Shown one piece after another: positions 15,993 to 26,957 of a DNA stretch of 64,000 bases. Both the position numbers and the translations under genes were made by a program. The stretch is taken from the NCBI RefSeq assembly GCF_036250695.1, contig NZ_CP109427.1:6696001-6760000 (forward strand). Reading direction: 5' to 3'. Source of the DNA: Streptomyces sp. NBC_01497. Its GTDB lineage: Bacteria > Actinomycetota > Actinomycetes > Streptomycetales > Streptomycetaceae. The notes beneath the pieces are model-generated. The model did not search any database, was not told where the DNA came from, and was given only the letters and a program-made list of their open reading frames with translations. The stretch's first letter is position 1. Each line of letters begins with the position of its first letter.

Positions 15993-17209
15993 GGCGCCGC
16001 GCGCCGGGTCCCGCCCGTGCCGGACACCGTCTGCGGCGTACCGCTGCGGTCCTCACCGCCGCGTCGTTCCTGCTGCTCGTGCCCGCGTCGCCGGCGAGCG
16101 CCGACGCCATACGCGACCAGCAGTGGGCGCTCGACCAACTCCACGCCCAGCAGGCGTGGCGCAGCAGCAAGGGCCACGGGATCACCGTCGCCGTCCTCGA
16201 CACGGGCGTCGACGACACCCACCCCGACCTCACCGGACAGGTGCTCACCGGCAAGGACTTCATCGGTTTCGGCGCCCGGCGCGGCGACCGGTCCTGGGCC
16301 CGGCACGGCACGGCGATGGCGAGCATCATCGCGGGCCACGGTCACGGCCCGGGCGACAGTGACGGCGTGCTCGGCCTCGCGCCCCAGGCGAGGATCCTGC
16401 CCGTGCGGGTCATCCTGGAGGGCACCGACCCGGCCCGCGACCGCGCGCGCACCAGCCGGGGCGACGCGCTCGCCCTCGGCATCCGCTGGGCCGTCGACCA
16501 CGGCGCCGACGTCATCAACCTCTCCCTCGGCGACGACAGCGCCTCCGCGCACCCCGAGCGCTCGGAGGACGAGGCCGTGCAGTACGCGCTGGCCAAGGGC
16601 GTGCCCGTGGTCGCCTCCGCCGGCAACGGCGGACAGAAGGGCGACCACATCTCCTACCCGGCCGCCTACCCGGGTGTGATCGCCGTCGCGGCCGTCGACA
16701 AGTACGGCACGCCCGCGGACTTCTCCACCCGCCGCTGGTACGCCGATGTCAGCGCCCCCGGCGTCGACGTGGTGATAGCGGACCCGGACCGCCACTACTA
16801 CGAGGGCTGGGGCACCAGCGCCGCCGCCGCCTTCGTCTCCGGCACCGTCGCCCTCGTACGCTCCGCCTACCCGCACCTCACGCCCGCGCAGATCAAGAAA
16901 CTGCTGGAGGACACCGCGCGGGACGCCCCCAAGGGCGGCCGCGACGACGCCACCGGCTACGGACTCGTCGACCCGGCCGCAGCCCTCGCCGACGCCGCCC
17001 GGCTCTCCCGCGCCGACGTGCGCGGCACCTCCGCCGGATACACCCGGCGCTACTTCGGCCAGGGGCCCACCCCGCCGCACCATCCCGACGGGCCACCGGC
17101 CTGGCCGGCCCCCGTCGCGGGCGGTGCGGGCGGCGTCCTGCTGGTCGCGGCGGGCGTCCTGTGGGTGTCCGGCAGACGGCAGCGGCGTCGGCAGGACGCC
17201 GTGCTCTAG
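15989..17209 (+). CDS. secreted, membrane-anchored S8 subtilisin-like protease (mycosin-like)
   Basis: The 406-residue precursor has a signal peptide (LRRTAAVLTAASFLLLVPASPASA) and the subtilisin triad Asp71 (VLDTGVD), His106 (RHGTAMA) and Ser277 (GTSAAAAF), with oxyanion Asn213 (ASAGNGG). A C-terminal membrane span (VAGGAGGVLLVAAGVLWVSG) and basic tail anchor it. This layout is shared with mycosins of type VII secretion, but no Esx or Ecc genes are nearby. Many Streptomyces carry similar stand-alone enzymes. It overlaps the upstream proline-rich protein gene by four bases. Confidence 0.9.
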   Translation: MRRRAPGPARAGHRLRRTAAVLTAASFLLLVPASPASADAIRDQQWALDQLHAQQAWRSSKGHGITVAVLDTGVDDTHPDLTGQVLTGKDFIGFGARRGDRSWARHGTAMASIIAGHGHGPGDSDGVLGLAPQARILPVRVILEGTDPARDRARTSRGDALALGIRWAVDHGADVINLSLGDDSASAHPERSEDEAVQYALAKGVPVVASAGNGGQKGDHISYPAAYPGVIAVAAVDKYGTPADFSTRRWYADVSAPGVDVVIADPDRHYYEGWGTSAAAAFVSGTVALVRSAYPHLTPAQIKKLLEDTARDAPKGGRDDATGYGLVDPAAALADAARLSRADVRGTSAGYTRRYFGQGPTPPHHPDGPPAWPAPVAGGAGGVLLVAAGVLWVSGRRQRRRQDAVL

Positions 17210-17308
17210 CCAGCGGGCCGGACCGGTTTCCGGGGGCCGCGGTTCCGGGGCGTTCCCCGGGCCGGGAGCGCCCGGCGTGCTCCGCCGGGCAGGCCCTAAG
17301 CTCGTCGC

Positions 17309-18067
17309 GTGGCTCTCAAGAACATCCCCGACTCCGGTTTCGCGCACGACGACGGCACCGCCGCCCCCGAGCTCGCCGCGGCGCTCGCCGCCTGGTCGAA
17401 CGACAGGAGCGCCGAGCCCCGCGTGCTCGCCGCACTCCAGGAGGCGCGGCTGCTGGTCCCGGTGGTCGCCGTCCTCGGCGAGGTCGAGGAGCCGGACACC
17501 GCCGGCCACGGCGCGGGCGCCGGGCTGCGCCGTGAGAAGACCAGCGACATGGCCGTGCCCACGCTCACCGTCGGCGACCGGCGGGCACTGCCCGCCTTCA
17601 CCTCCACGGCGGCGCTCGCCGCGTGGGACCCGGCGGCACGCCCCGTCGCCGTGCCGCTGCACCAGGCGCTGCGGGCGGCGGCGCACGAGGGAGCGGACAC
17701 CCTGGTGCTCGACCTCGCGGGCCCGGTGACCTACCAGCTGACCGGCCCCGCGTTGCGGGCGCTCGCCGAGGGGCGCGGCGACGCCGACCCGTTGAAGGAC
17801 CCGGCCGTCACCGGTGCCGTACGGGAGGTCGTGGCGGCCGAGCCGGCCGTGGTCCGCGCCTATCTGGGGCCGGGCAGCGCCGACGGCCTGCTGGCCCTGG
17901 TGCTGGACGGGGACGCGGGCGCCGCCGCCCGCACGGTCGCGGGGGCGCTCGCGGCCCACGAGACGCTCAGGGCCCGCCTGGTGCGGGGTCTGGACGTGGC
18001 GCTGCTGCCGGCCGGGGCGATGCCGCCGGGGGAGCCCCTGTACGTACGCGGAGTACGCGGAGGGTGA
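17309..18067 (+). CDS. SseB family protein
   Basis: The 252-residue protein shows the SseB layout: KTSDMAVPTLTVGDRRALPAFTST followed by RPVAVPLHQALRAAAHEGADTLVLDLAGPVTYQL. A C-terminal half with ALVLDGDAGAAARTVAGAL resembles the SseB C-terminal domain. The GTG at 17309 is the first start of the similarity. Actinobacterial SseB-like proteins are cytoplasmic and of unclear function. It is convergent with the DUF1844 gene and sits, as I recall for Streptomyces, just before infC. Confidence 0.82.
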   Translation: MALKNIPDSGFAHDDGTAAPELAAALAAWSNDRSAEPRVLAALQEARLLVPVVAVLGEVEEPDTAGHGAGAGLRREKTSDMAVPTLTVGDRRALPAFTSTAALAAWDPAARPVAVPLHQALRAAAHEGADTLVLDLAGPVTYQLTGPALRALAEGRGDADPLKDPAVTGAVREVVAAEPAVVRAYLGPGSADGLLALVLDGDAGAAARTVAGALAAHETLRARLVRGLDVALLPAGAMPPGEPLYVRGVRGG

Positions 18068-18150
18068 GCGCCGGCCTCTGGCGGGGACGCGGCGCGTGAG
18101 CGTCCAGCGCGGTCGGCACGGCTCGCGGGGTGAGAGGCGCGCGGCGCGTC

Positions 18151-18528
18151 TCAGCCGTAGATCGGGCCCGTGTACTTCTCGCCGGGGCCCTGGCCCGGCT
18201 GGTCCTTGACGACGGATGCCTCGCGGAACGCCAGCTGGAGCGACTTGAGCCCGTCCCGCAGCGGTGACGCGTGGAACGAGCTGATCTCCGTCGCGCTCGC
18301 GTCCATCAGCCCGGCGAGCGAGTGGATCAGCTTGCGCGCCTCGTCGAGGTCCTTGTGCTCCTCGCCCTCCTCGGTCAGGCCGAGTTTCACGGCTGCCGCG
18401 CTCATCAGGTTGACCGCCACCGTGACGATCACCTCGACGGCGGGCACCTCCGCGATGTCGCGGGTCAGGGCGTCGTAGTCGGGCTGCTCGGGGGCAGCCT
18501 GACCGGCTGCGGGCGTCGCGTCACTCAT
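18151..18528 (-). CDS. DUF1844 family protein
   Basis: This 125-residue protein contains the DUF1844 core VEVIVTVAVNLMSAAAVKLGL followed by DLDEARKLIHSLAGLMDA. It is small, helical and cytoplasmic with no catalytic motif. Its position next to infC is conserved in actinobacteria as far as I know, but its function is unknown. The ATG at 18528 is chosen because the upstream part of the frame has no family similarity. It is divergent from infC. Confidence 0.85.
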   Translation of the reverse strand: MSDATPAAGQAAPEQPDYDALTRDIAEVPAVEVIVTVAVNLMSAAAVKLGLTEEGEEHKDLDEARKLIHSLAGLMDASATEISSFHASPLRDGLKSLQLAFREASVVKDQPGQGPGEKYTGPIYG

Positions 18529-18901
18529 GCCCCTTACCCTAGGGCTTCCGGGAAGCACCCCCCGCCGCGCAGCCGGTTCGCCGCTGCCTTCGCGGGGTGT
18601 TAACCTTGTGTGATGACCGGTCGGGTGCGCATGTACCCGGCCCACAAGTGGAGGCTCCGATCTCCCACCTGGCCGCCTTTCGAGGTGGCGGGTCACCGGT
18701 CAGGTGGTGCCCATCGTTCCGTACGGACGATGGAGCCGCCCGATGCGCCCCGTGTGGAACACGGCGGTGCTCCGGTATTCCTTGGAGCTCCTGCCTGTGT
18801 CCGTTCGGGGCATTTTTGATGTTCCGCCACGGTTGGTCAGTACAGACATGGTGATGCGGCTGTCTGCCAGACAGCCGGTCAGTCCTAACCGAGGAGGATC
18901 C
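18529..18901. other. divergent intergenic region and infC leader
   Basis: This 373-bp gap separates the DUF1844 gene from infC. It contains small open frames without family similarity. The right half (from about 18780) is relatively AT-rich and should be the transcribed infC leader; it ends with a hairpin (18858-18876) and the Shine-Dalgarno GAGGAGG (18891-18897). I see no clear -10/-35 pair. Confidence 0.5.
18858..18876 (+). promoter_or_regulatory. stem-loop in the infC leader
   Basis: GGCTGTCT (18858-18865), loop GCC, AGACAGCC (18869-18876) forms a perfect 8-bp stem 15 nt before the infC Shine-Dalgarno sequence. It could be part of an attenuator or an autoregulatory structure for the IF3-L35-L20 operon. 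There is no U-run after it. Confidence 0.5.
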
Positions 18902-19570
18902 ATCAGCGCCGAGCCCCGCATCAACGACCGGATTCGTGTTCCCGAAGTACGACTCGTCGGTCCCAGTGGCGAGCAGGTCGGCATCGTGCCGCTTGCCAAG
19001 GCCCTGGAACTCGCGCAGGAGTACGACCTTGACCTCGTCGAGGTCGCGGCGACCGCGCGTCCGCCCGTGTGCAAGCTCATGGATTACGGAAAGTTCAAGT
19101 ACGAGTCGGCCATGAAGGCCCGTGAAGCGCGCAAGAACCAGGCGCACACGGTCATCAAGGAGATGAAGCTCCGGCCGAAGATCGACCCGCACGACTACGA
19201 CACCAAAAAGGGTCACGTGGTGCGGTTCCTCAAGCAGGGCGACAAGGTCAAGATCACGATCATGTTCCGCGGTCGTGAGCAGTCCAGGCCCGAACTGGGC
19301 TTCCGGCTGCTGCAGCGCCTCGCTTCGGACGTGGAGGACCTCGGTTTCATCGAGTCCAACCCGAAGCAGGACGGCCGCAACATGATCATGGTGCTCGGCC
19401 CGCACAAGAAGAAGACCGAGGCCATGGCCGAGGCCCGGGAGGCCCAGGCCGCCCGTAAGGCCGAGCGCCAGGGTGGTGGGCAGCTCACGGCTGACGCCGA
19501 CGAGCACGCCGAGACGGCTGACGAGTCCACCGAGGTGGCCGAGGTGGCCGAGGAGTCCGCCGAGGCGTGA
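18902..19570 (+). CDS. infC: translation initiation factor IF-3, apparent AUC start
   Basis: The 222-residue product is a full IF3: N-domain [23 protein letters not shown], linker [24 protein letters not shown]-domain [21 protein letters not shown] and [13 protein letters not shown]. An acidic, Glu/Ala-rich tail of ~45 residues follows, as is usual in Streptomyces. The frame is open to 18704, but homology begins at [11 protein letters not shown]. Position 18902 reads ATC four bases after GAGGAGG, so I take AUC as the start. IF3 genes elsewhere use AUU for autoregulation. It leads the infC-rpmI-rplT operon. Confidence 0.9.
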   Translation: MSAEPRINDRIRVPEVRLVGPSGEQVGIVPLAKALELAQEYDLDLVEVAATARPPVCKLMDYGKFKYESAMKAREARKNQAHTVIKEMKLRPKIDPHDYDTKKGHVVRFLKQGDKVKITIMFRGREQSRPELGFRLLQRLASDVEDLGFIESNPKQDGRNMIMVLGPHKKKTEAMAEAREAQAARKAERQGGGQLTADADEHAETADESTEVAEVAEESAEA

Positions 19571-19698
19571 ACCGCGGGCGCTCCACAGGACTGCCTCCGG
19601 TCCCGGGCCCGTCCCGGAACCCCATACCGAAGAAATGACGCCTCCGCGCGCCGGCACCCCGCCGGCCTGGAAGCGCCACTGACGAGGAGACACGGCGC

Positions 19699-19893
19699 AT
19701 GCCGAAGAACAAGACACACAAGGGTGCCAGCAAGCGCTTCAAGGTCACCGGCTCCGGCAAGGTGCTGCGCGAGCGGGCCGGCAAGCGCCACCTGATGGAG
19801 CACAAGTCGTCGCGCGTGACGCGTCGTCTGAGCGGCAACGCCGAAATGGCCCCCGGGGACACCAAGAAGATCAAGAAGCTTCTCGGCCTGTGA
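19699..19893 (+). CDS. rpmI: 50S ribosomal protein L35
   Basis: This 64-residue basic protein begins [20 protein letters not shown] and contains [18 protein letters not shown], both diagnostic of bL35. It lies between infC and rplT, the conserved order of this operon, with ACGAGGAGACACGGCGC before the ATG. The spacing from infC is 128 bp. Co-transcription with infC and rplT is expected. Confidence 0.97.
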   Translation: MPKNKTHKGASKRFKVTGSGKVLRERAGKRHLMEHKSSRVTRRLSGNAEMAPGDTKKIKKLLGL

Positions 19894-19994
19894 GGTCCGG
19901 TCCCCGCATGCGGGGACCGCGAGCTCTACCCAAGGGGACCCACCACTTTCGGGTCGTGTGCACGGACCACGACCCCGCTACAAGGAGTTGAGAC

Positions 19995-20381
19995 GTGGCA
20001 CGCGTCAAGCGGGCGGTCAATGCCCACAAGAAGCGCCGGGCGATTCTGGAGCAGGCCAGCGGTTACCGCGGCCAGCGCTCGCGCCTGTACCGCAAGGCGA
20101 AGGAGCAGGTCACCCACTCCCTCGTCTACAACTACAACGACCGCAAGAAGCGCAAGGGCGACTTCCGTCAGCTGTGGATCCAGCGCATCAACGCCGCTGC
20201 CCGCGCCAACGGCATGACGTACAACCGCTTCATCCAGGGTCTGAAGGCCGCCAACGTCGAGGTGGACCGCAAGATCCTCGCGGAGCTCGCCGTCAACGAC
20301 GCGAACGCGTTCGCCACGCTCGTCGAGGTCGCGCACAAGGCGCTGCCGAGCGACGTCAACGCGCCGAAGGCCGCCGCCTGA
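19995..20381 (+). CDS. rplT: 50S ribosomal protein L20
   Basis: The 128-residue product starts [20 protein letters not shown] and carries [17 protein letters not shown] and [20 protein letters not shown], diagnostic of bL20. L20 binds 23S rRNA and is a known translational autoregulator in other bacteria. The GTG at 19995 follows AAGGAGTTGAGAC. A strong terminator follows at 20420-20450, closing the operon. Confidence 0.97.
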   Translation: MARVKRAVNAHKKRRAILEQASGYRGQRSRLYRKAKEQVTHSLVYNYNDRKKRKGDFRQLWIQRINAAARANGMTYNRFIQGLKAANVEVDRKILAELAVNDANAFATLVEVAHKALPSDVNAPKAAA

Positions 20382-20419
20382 CACCAGGCCGAGCCGGCGT
20401 TTGAACGGCTCACCGTCAT

Positions 20420-20450
20420 CGGACCCGCAGGCCGTGCGCCTGCGGGTCCG
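20420..20450 (+). terminator. terminator of the infC-rpmI-rplT operon
   Basis: A perfect 13-bp stem is formed by CGGACCCGCAGGC (20420-20432) and GCCTGCGGGTCCG (20438-20450) with a 5-nt loop, 39 bp after the rplT stop. No T-run follows, as is common in Streptomyces. Confidence 0.85.
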
Positions 20451-20508
20451 GTGCGTTCCGCCCCCTTCCCGCCCGACGCCCCGACCGAGAAGTGAGACGC
20501 CGCCGCCC

Positions 20509-21339
20509 ATGGCCGCCACCCCCGAGCTGATCTCCCCGCGTTCCGCGCGCGTCACAGCCGCGCGGCGGCTCGCGAAGCGCTCCTTCCGGGGCAAGGAGCG
20601 CAAGTTCCTCGCCGAGGGGCCCCAGGCCGTACGGGAGGCCGTCGCCCACCGCGCCGACGGGCGGCCCACGCTGCTGGAGCTGTTCCTCACCGCGGAGGCC
20701 GCCGAGCGCCACGGGGACCTGGTGGCCGCCGCCCTCGCGGGCGGCGCGCTCGTCCACCACGCGTCGGAGGAGGTCGTCGCCGATCTCGCGGACACCGTCA
20801 CGCCGCAGGGGCTGCTCGGCGTGTGCCGGTTCCTCGACACGCCCTTCGAGGACGTCGTCGCCGCCCGGCCGCGCCTGGTCGCCGTACTGGCGCATGTACG
20901 CGACCCCGGCAACGCGGGCACGGTCCTGCGCTGCGCGGATGCCGCGGGCGCCGACGCCGTCGTGCTGACCGACGCGTCCGTCGACCCGTACAACCCCAAG
21001 GCGGTACGGGCCTCCGCCGGGTCCCTCTTCCACCTGCCCGTATCCGTCGGCGTCCCCGTCGAACGGGCCGTCGCCGAGCTGAGGGCCGCGGGCGTGCGGG
21101 TGCTGGCCGCCGACGGCGCGGGCGACGCCGACCTGGACGGGGAACTGGACGCGGGCACCATGGGCGTCCCCACCGCCTGGGTCTTCGGCAACGAGGCCTG
21201 GGGCCTGCCCGAGGAGACGCGCGCCCTCGCGGACGCCGTCGTGCGCGTGCCGATCCACGGCCGGGCGGAGAGCCTGAACCTCGCGACCGCCGCCGCGGTC
21301 TGCCTCTACTCCTCGGCGCGGGCCCAGCGGCGCGCGTAG
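20509..21339 (+). CDS. SpoU/TrmH-family RNA 2'-O-methyltransferase
   Basis: The 276-residue protein has the SPOUT knot motifs: VLAHVRDPGNAGTVLRCADAAGADAVVL (motif 1), VFGNEAWGLP (motif 2) and VRVPIHGRAESLNLATAAAVCLY (motif 3). An N-terminal substrate-binding domain of about 100 residues precedes them (LAKRSFRGKERKFLAEGPQAVREA). It likely methylates a ribose in 23S rRNA; TsnR-like resistance functions share the fold, but gene position after rplT points to housekeeping. The ATG at 20509 is preceded by GAGAAGTGAGAC. Confidence 0.88.
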   Translation: MAATPELISPRSARVTAARRLAKRSFRGKERKFLAEGPQAVREAVAHRADGRPTLLELFLTAEAAERHGDLVAAALAGGALVHHASEEVVADLADTVTPQGLLGVCRFLDTPFEDVVAARPRLVAVLAHVRDPGNAGTVLRCADAAGADAVVLTDASVDPYNPKAVRASAGSLFHLPVSVGVPVERAVAELRAAGVRVLAADGAGDADLDGELDAGTMGVPTAWVFGNEAWGLPEETRALADAVVRVPIHGRAESLNLATAAAVCLYSSARAQRRA

Positions 21340-21655
21340 ACCCACCGGGGGCGGGCGCGCCGTTCCCGTGCGGGAGCGCGGCGGGGGAGCGGCGGGCGTA
21401 TGCGGAGCGGCCGGGCCGGCCGCCGCGTGCGTGGAGCGCACCGTTCGTGGAGCGCACCGGTCCCGTCGCCGGATCACGGCGGTTCGCCACGAGGAGGGCC
21501 CCCGACCGGCCTGCCCGCCCGGGGAGCCGCGCCCTTACGCCCTCGGACACGCTCCGTGCAAGCACCTGCCGGAACCGCTTCGGCGCACGTCGGGCCCTAG
21601 TACTCTTGCGCCCTCAGCGCCCACGCGCTCAGCCGGGAGAAGGGGCTTTACGGGG
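21340..21655. other. intergenic region with a short direct repeat
   Basis: This 316-bp GC-rich gap contains two copies of CGTGGAGCGCACCG (21430-21443 and 21446-21459). TAGTACTCT near 21600 is a weak -10 candidate for the histidine kinase gene, and GAGAAGGGG just before its ATG is a plausible Shine-Dalgarno sequence. I see no gene here. Confidence 0.5.
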
Positions 21656-22780
21656 ATGACTGCCGGGACGCGCGGGGTGGACCCCGACGACCTGCCCGAC
21701 GGACTGGTCGTCGCCGACGAGGACGGCCGGGTGGTGCGGTTCAACGCGGCCGCCGCACGCATCACCGGGCTGCCCGCCGACACCGCGCTCGGCCGGCCGC
21801 TCGACCAGGCACTGCCGCTGGAGGACCTCAAGGGCCGCCGCTGGTGGGCCCTGACCGACCCGTACGGCGGCCTCGCCATCCGGGGCGGCCAGCCCGAGCG
21901 CAACCTGCTGCTGCCGTGCGGCGACGAGGTGCTCGTGTCCGCCCGCTACGTCCGTACGCGGCCCACCGGGCCCGTCAGCCGCGTCGTCATCTGCATCCGG
22001 GGTACCGAGGCCCGGCGCCGCACCGAACTGAGCCACGCGGAGCTGATCGCGACCGTCGCGCACGAACTGCGCTCGCCGCTGACCTCCGTCAAAGGGTTCA
22101 CGGCGACCCTGCTCGCGAAGTGGGAGCGGTTCACCGACGACCAGAAGCGGCTGATGCTGGAGACCGTCGACGCGGACGCCGACCGGGTCACCCGGCTGAT
22201 CGCGGAACTCCTCGACATCTCCCGGATCGACTCGGGCCGGCTGGAGGTGCGCCGCCAGCCCGTCGACATCGCGGCGGCCGTGGGGCGCCACGTCCAGGCG
22301 TACACGGCGGCCGGGCAGCCGCCGGACCGTTTCCTCGTCCGGATACAGCAGCCGCTGCCCGGTCTGTGGGCCGATCCCGACAAGATCGACCAGGTACTCG
22401 GCAACCTGCTCGAAAACGCGGTGCGCCACGGCGAGGGAACTGTCACGATCGAGGTGGCGCCCGCCGAGATCCGCTCCGGCGGTGACGGAGGCGGCGCCCC
22501 GGGCGCCCCGGGCGGGGGCGCCACCGACGGCACGAGCACCGAGAAGGGGACGGCGGTCACCGTGTGCGACGAGGGCCCCGGCATCCCCGAGGAGTCGATG
22601 AGCCGCGTCTTCACCCGTTTCTGGCGGGGCAGCAAACGCGGCGGCACCGGGCTCGGGCTCTACATCGTCAAGGGCATCGTCGAGGCCCACGGCGGGACGA
22701 TCACCGTCGGAAGAGGGCCCGGCGGCGGCGCCGAGTTCCGATTTATCCTGCCCGTGGGGACGCCGGCCTTCATGGCCTGA
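21656..22780 (+). CDS. orphan PAS-containing sensor histidine kinase
   Basis: The 374-residue kinase has an N-terminal PAS domain (about 10-115, LPDGLVVADEDGRVVRFNAAAARITG). A HisKA domain carries the phospho-acceptor His136 in IATVAHELRSPL. The HATPase_c domain has the N box DQVLGNLLENAVRHG, the G1 box VCDEGPGIP, the F box VFTRFWRG and the G2 box GTGLGLYIVKG. A Gly/Pro-rich insert sits inside the ATPase domain (about 285-312). No membrane span is visible, so it should be cytoplasmic. No response regulator gene is adjacent, so the partner must be encoded elsewhere. Confidence 0.92.
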   Translation: MTAGTRGVDPDDLPDGLVVADEDGRVVRFNAAAARITGLPADTALGRPLDQALPLEDLKGRRWWALTDPYGGLAIRGGQPERNLLLPCGDEVLVSARYVRTRPTGPVSRVVICIRGTEARRRTELSHAELIATVAHELRSPLTSVKGFTATLLAKWERFTDDQKRLMLETVDADADRVTRLIAELLDISRIDSGRLEVRRQPVDIAAAVGRHVQAYTAAGQPPDRFLVRIQQPLPGLWADPDKIDQVLGNLLENAVRHGEGTVTIEVAPAEIRSGGDGGGAPGAPGGGATDGTSTEKGTAVTVCDEGPGIPEESMSRVFTRFWRGSKRGGTGLGLYIVKGIVEAHGGTITVGRGPGGGAEFRFILPVGTPAFMA

Positions 22781-22818
22781 GCGGCCCACGGGCTCCCTCA
22801 CCTTCACCGGACCTTTAG

Positions 22819-24074
<1,256 letters not shown>

Positions 24075-24075
<1 letters not shown>

Positions 24076-26603
24076 TGCGGGTCCCGCTTTCCTGGCTGCG
24101 GGAGTACGTCGAGCTCCCCGCCACCGAGACCGGCCGTGACGTGCAGGCGAGACTGGTGTCCGCGGGCCTTGAGGTCGAGACCGTCGAACAGCTCGGCGCG
24201 GGCCTCAAGGGACCCCTCGTCGTCGGCCAGGTCCGCACCATCGAGGAGCTGGAGGGCTTCAAGAAGCCCATCCGCTTCTGCACCGTCGACGTCGGGACCG
24301 CCAACGGCACCGGCGAGCTCCAGGAGATCGTCTGCGGCGCCCGCAACTTCGCGGTGGGCGACAAGGTCGTCGTGGTGCTCCCCGGCGCCGTGCTGCCCGG
24401 CGGCTTCGAGATCGCCGCGCGCACGACGTACGGCAAGGTCTCCCACGGCATGATCTGCTCCTCCGACGAGCTCGGCATGGGCGACGACAGCACGCACGGC
24501 GTCATCGTGCTGCCGCCGGAGTACGAGGCCGGCACCGACGCGATCGCGCTGCTCGAACTCGTCGACGAGGTCCTCGACATCGCCGTCACGCCCGACCGCG
24601 GTTACTGCCTGTCGATGCGCGGCATCGCGCGCGAGATGGCCATCTCCTACGGGCTCGCGCTGCGCGACCCCGCGCTGATCGACGTACCCGCGCCCAACTC
24701 GTACGGCTACCCGGCCAAGGTCGCCGACCCGATCGGCTGCGATCGGCTCACCCTGCGCACGGTCACCGGGCTGCAGCCCGAGGCGCGCTCGCCGATCTGG
24801 CTCCAGCGCCGGCTGCAGAAGGCCGGCATGCGGTCGATCTCGCTGGCCGTGGACGTGACCAACTACGTGATGCTGGAGCTCGGGCAGCCCCTGCACGCGT
24901 ACGACCGCACCCGGCTCGAAGGCCCCGTCGGGGTGCGTCGCGCCGAGCCGGGCGAGAAGCTCACCACCCTCGACGACGTGGAGCGCGTCCTCGACGCGCA
25001 GGACCTCGTCATCACCGACGACCGGGGGCCCATCGGCCTCGCCGGCGTCATGGGCGGCGCGCACACCGAGATCGCCGACACCGTCACCGACGCGGGGACC
25101 GGCGAGAGCACCGGCACCACCGAGGTCGTCATCGAGGCCGCGCACTTCGACCCGATCTCCATCGCCCGCACCGCCCGGCGCCACCGGCTGCCCTCCGAGG
25201 CGTCCCGGCGCTTCGAGCGCGGCGTCGACCCGCTGGCGGGCCCGGCCGCGGCCCAGCGCACCGTCGACCTGCTGGTGCTGCTCGCGGGCGGCTCGGCGGA
25301 GGCCGGTGTCACGGAGATCATCGCGCCGTCGGCGCCGCACTCCATCGCCATGCCGGCCGACCACTGCGACCGCGTCGCGGGCGTCGCGTACGGCCGGGAG
25401 ACGGTCGTGCGGCGGCTCCAGCAGATCGGCTGCGACGTGTACGGCCAGGACGAGCTGATCGTCACCGTGCCGTCCTGGCGCCCCGACCTGCGCGAACCCA
25501 ACGACCTCGCCGAAGAGGTCATCCGGCTGGAGGGCTACGAGAACCTGCCCTCCACACTGCCCACACCGCCCTCGGGCCGCGGCCTGACCGAGCGGCAGCG
25601 GCTGCACCGCCGGGTGGGCCGCGCGCTGGCCGGCGCCGGATACGTCGAGGTGCTCAACTACCCGTTCCTCGGGCAGGCCGTCCTCGACCAGCTGGGCATC
25701 CCCGCGGGCGACGCCCGCCGCCGTACGGTCACCCTCGTCAACCCGCTGTCCGACGAGGAGCCGTCGCTGCGCACCACGCTGCTGCCGGGCCTCCTGGGCG
25801 CGCTGCGCCGCAACCACGGGCGCGGCTCGCACGACCTGGCGCTGTTCGAGACGGGCCTGGTGTTCCTGCCCACCGGTGAGGAGCACGTACCGCCTCGGCT
25901 GCCCGTCGACCACCGGCCGACCGAGGAGCAGATCGCCTCGCTCGACGCGGCACTGCCGCACCAGCCGCGCCGCGCGGCGGTCGTCCTCGCGGGCGCCCGC
26001 GAGCAGGCCGGCTGGTGGGGCGAGGGCCGTCCCTCCTCCTGGGCCGACGCGGTCGAGGCGGCACGCGGTGTCGCCGGTGAGGCGGGGGTCGAACTCGTCG
26101 TGCGGGCCGGCCAGTACGAGCCGTGGCACCCGGGCCGGTGCGCGGCGCTGTTCGCGACCGTCGACGGCACCGAGACCCTGGTCGGCCACGCGGGCGAGCT
26201 GCACCCGCGCGCCGTCAAGGCGCTCGGCCTGCCCGAGCGCACCTGCGCGGCCGAGGTCGACCTCGACCTGATCGAGCGGGCCGGTGAGGGGGGCCTCACG
26301 GCGCCTCGCATCTCGACGTTCCCCGTCGCCACCCAGGACGTCGCGCTCGTCGTCGCCGCGGGTGTGCCCGCGGCGGACGTGGAGCTGGCGCTGCGTGAGG
26401 GTGCGGGCGGACTGCTCGAATCCGTGCGGCTGTTCGACGTCTTCGAAGGCGATCAGGTCGGCGCCGGCCACAAGTCGCTCGCGTACGCGCTGCGTTTTCG
26501 CGCGGGTGACCGCACGCTGACGGTCGAGGAGGCGACGGCGGCGCGCGACGCGGCCGTGGCGCTCGCCGCCGAGCGCACGGGAGCGGTGCTGCGAGGCGCG
26601 TGA
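24075..26603 (+). CDS. pheT: phenylalanyl-tRNA synthetase beta subunit
   Basis: The 842-residue chain starts [20 protein letters not shown]. It has the tRNA-binding (EMAP-like) domain ([14 protein letters not shown] to [12 protein letters not shown]), B3/B4 editing-domain segments ([21 protein letters not shown]) and B5 ([17 protein letters not shown]). A C-terminal anticodon-binding (FDX-ACB) domain contains [15 protein letters not shown]. Length is normal for the family. It is coupled to pheS by a 1-base overlap and closed by a strong hairpin at 26632-26675. Confidence 0.97.
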
Positions 26604-26957
26604 CCCGTGGCCCGGACAACGGGCCGAACCCGCCCGAGGGGCGCATCCGGAGCGATCCGGCTGCGCCCCTCGGGCGTTCGCGCGCGCGGAGCCCGGTGGA
26701 AGGGGTGCTGGGCCGGCCGACGTCGTCCGCCCCGCCGAGGAGTGTCGGGCAGGACGGCAGGGCGAACGACGCGGGATCGGGCCGCCCACTGTTGAGGGGG
26801 GAGCCGGCGGCCCGGCCGCCTCTTGCGAGGGGACACCAGTCAACCGCGGCGCTCGCCGGCCGGGCAGAGCGCACACCTTTCGATTGGGGACTTTCCGTTC
26901 ACACCCCGTGCGCGCGGCTGTTCACTAGGCTGAACGGGCCGAGCCACCGGAGGGGAT
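26604..26957. other. intergenic region with terminator and a promoter-proximal dyad
   Basis: This 354-bp gap holds the pheT terminator (26632-26675). Nearer the next gene are two direct GTTCAC copies (26897-26902 and 26920-26925). The second is part of an inverted repeat GTTCA-N6-TGAAC (26920-26935), 22 bp before the start of the TPR regulator gene. I see no additional gene. Confidence 0.6.
26632..26675 (+). terminator. terminator of pheST
   Basis: A perfect 14-bp stem is formed by GCCCGAGGGGCGCA (26632-26645) and TGCGCCCCTCGGGC (26662-26675) with a 16-nt loop, 28 bp after the pheT stop. Confidence 0.85.

Noticed and set aside
18704..18901. N-terminal extension of IF3 from an ATG at 18704
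   Set aside because: The extension has no IF3 similarity, contains the leader hairpin and the Shine-Dalgarno sequence, and is far longer than known IF3 N-termini.
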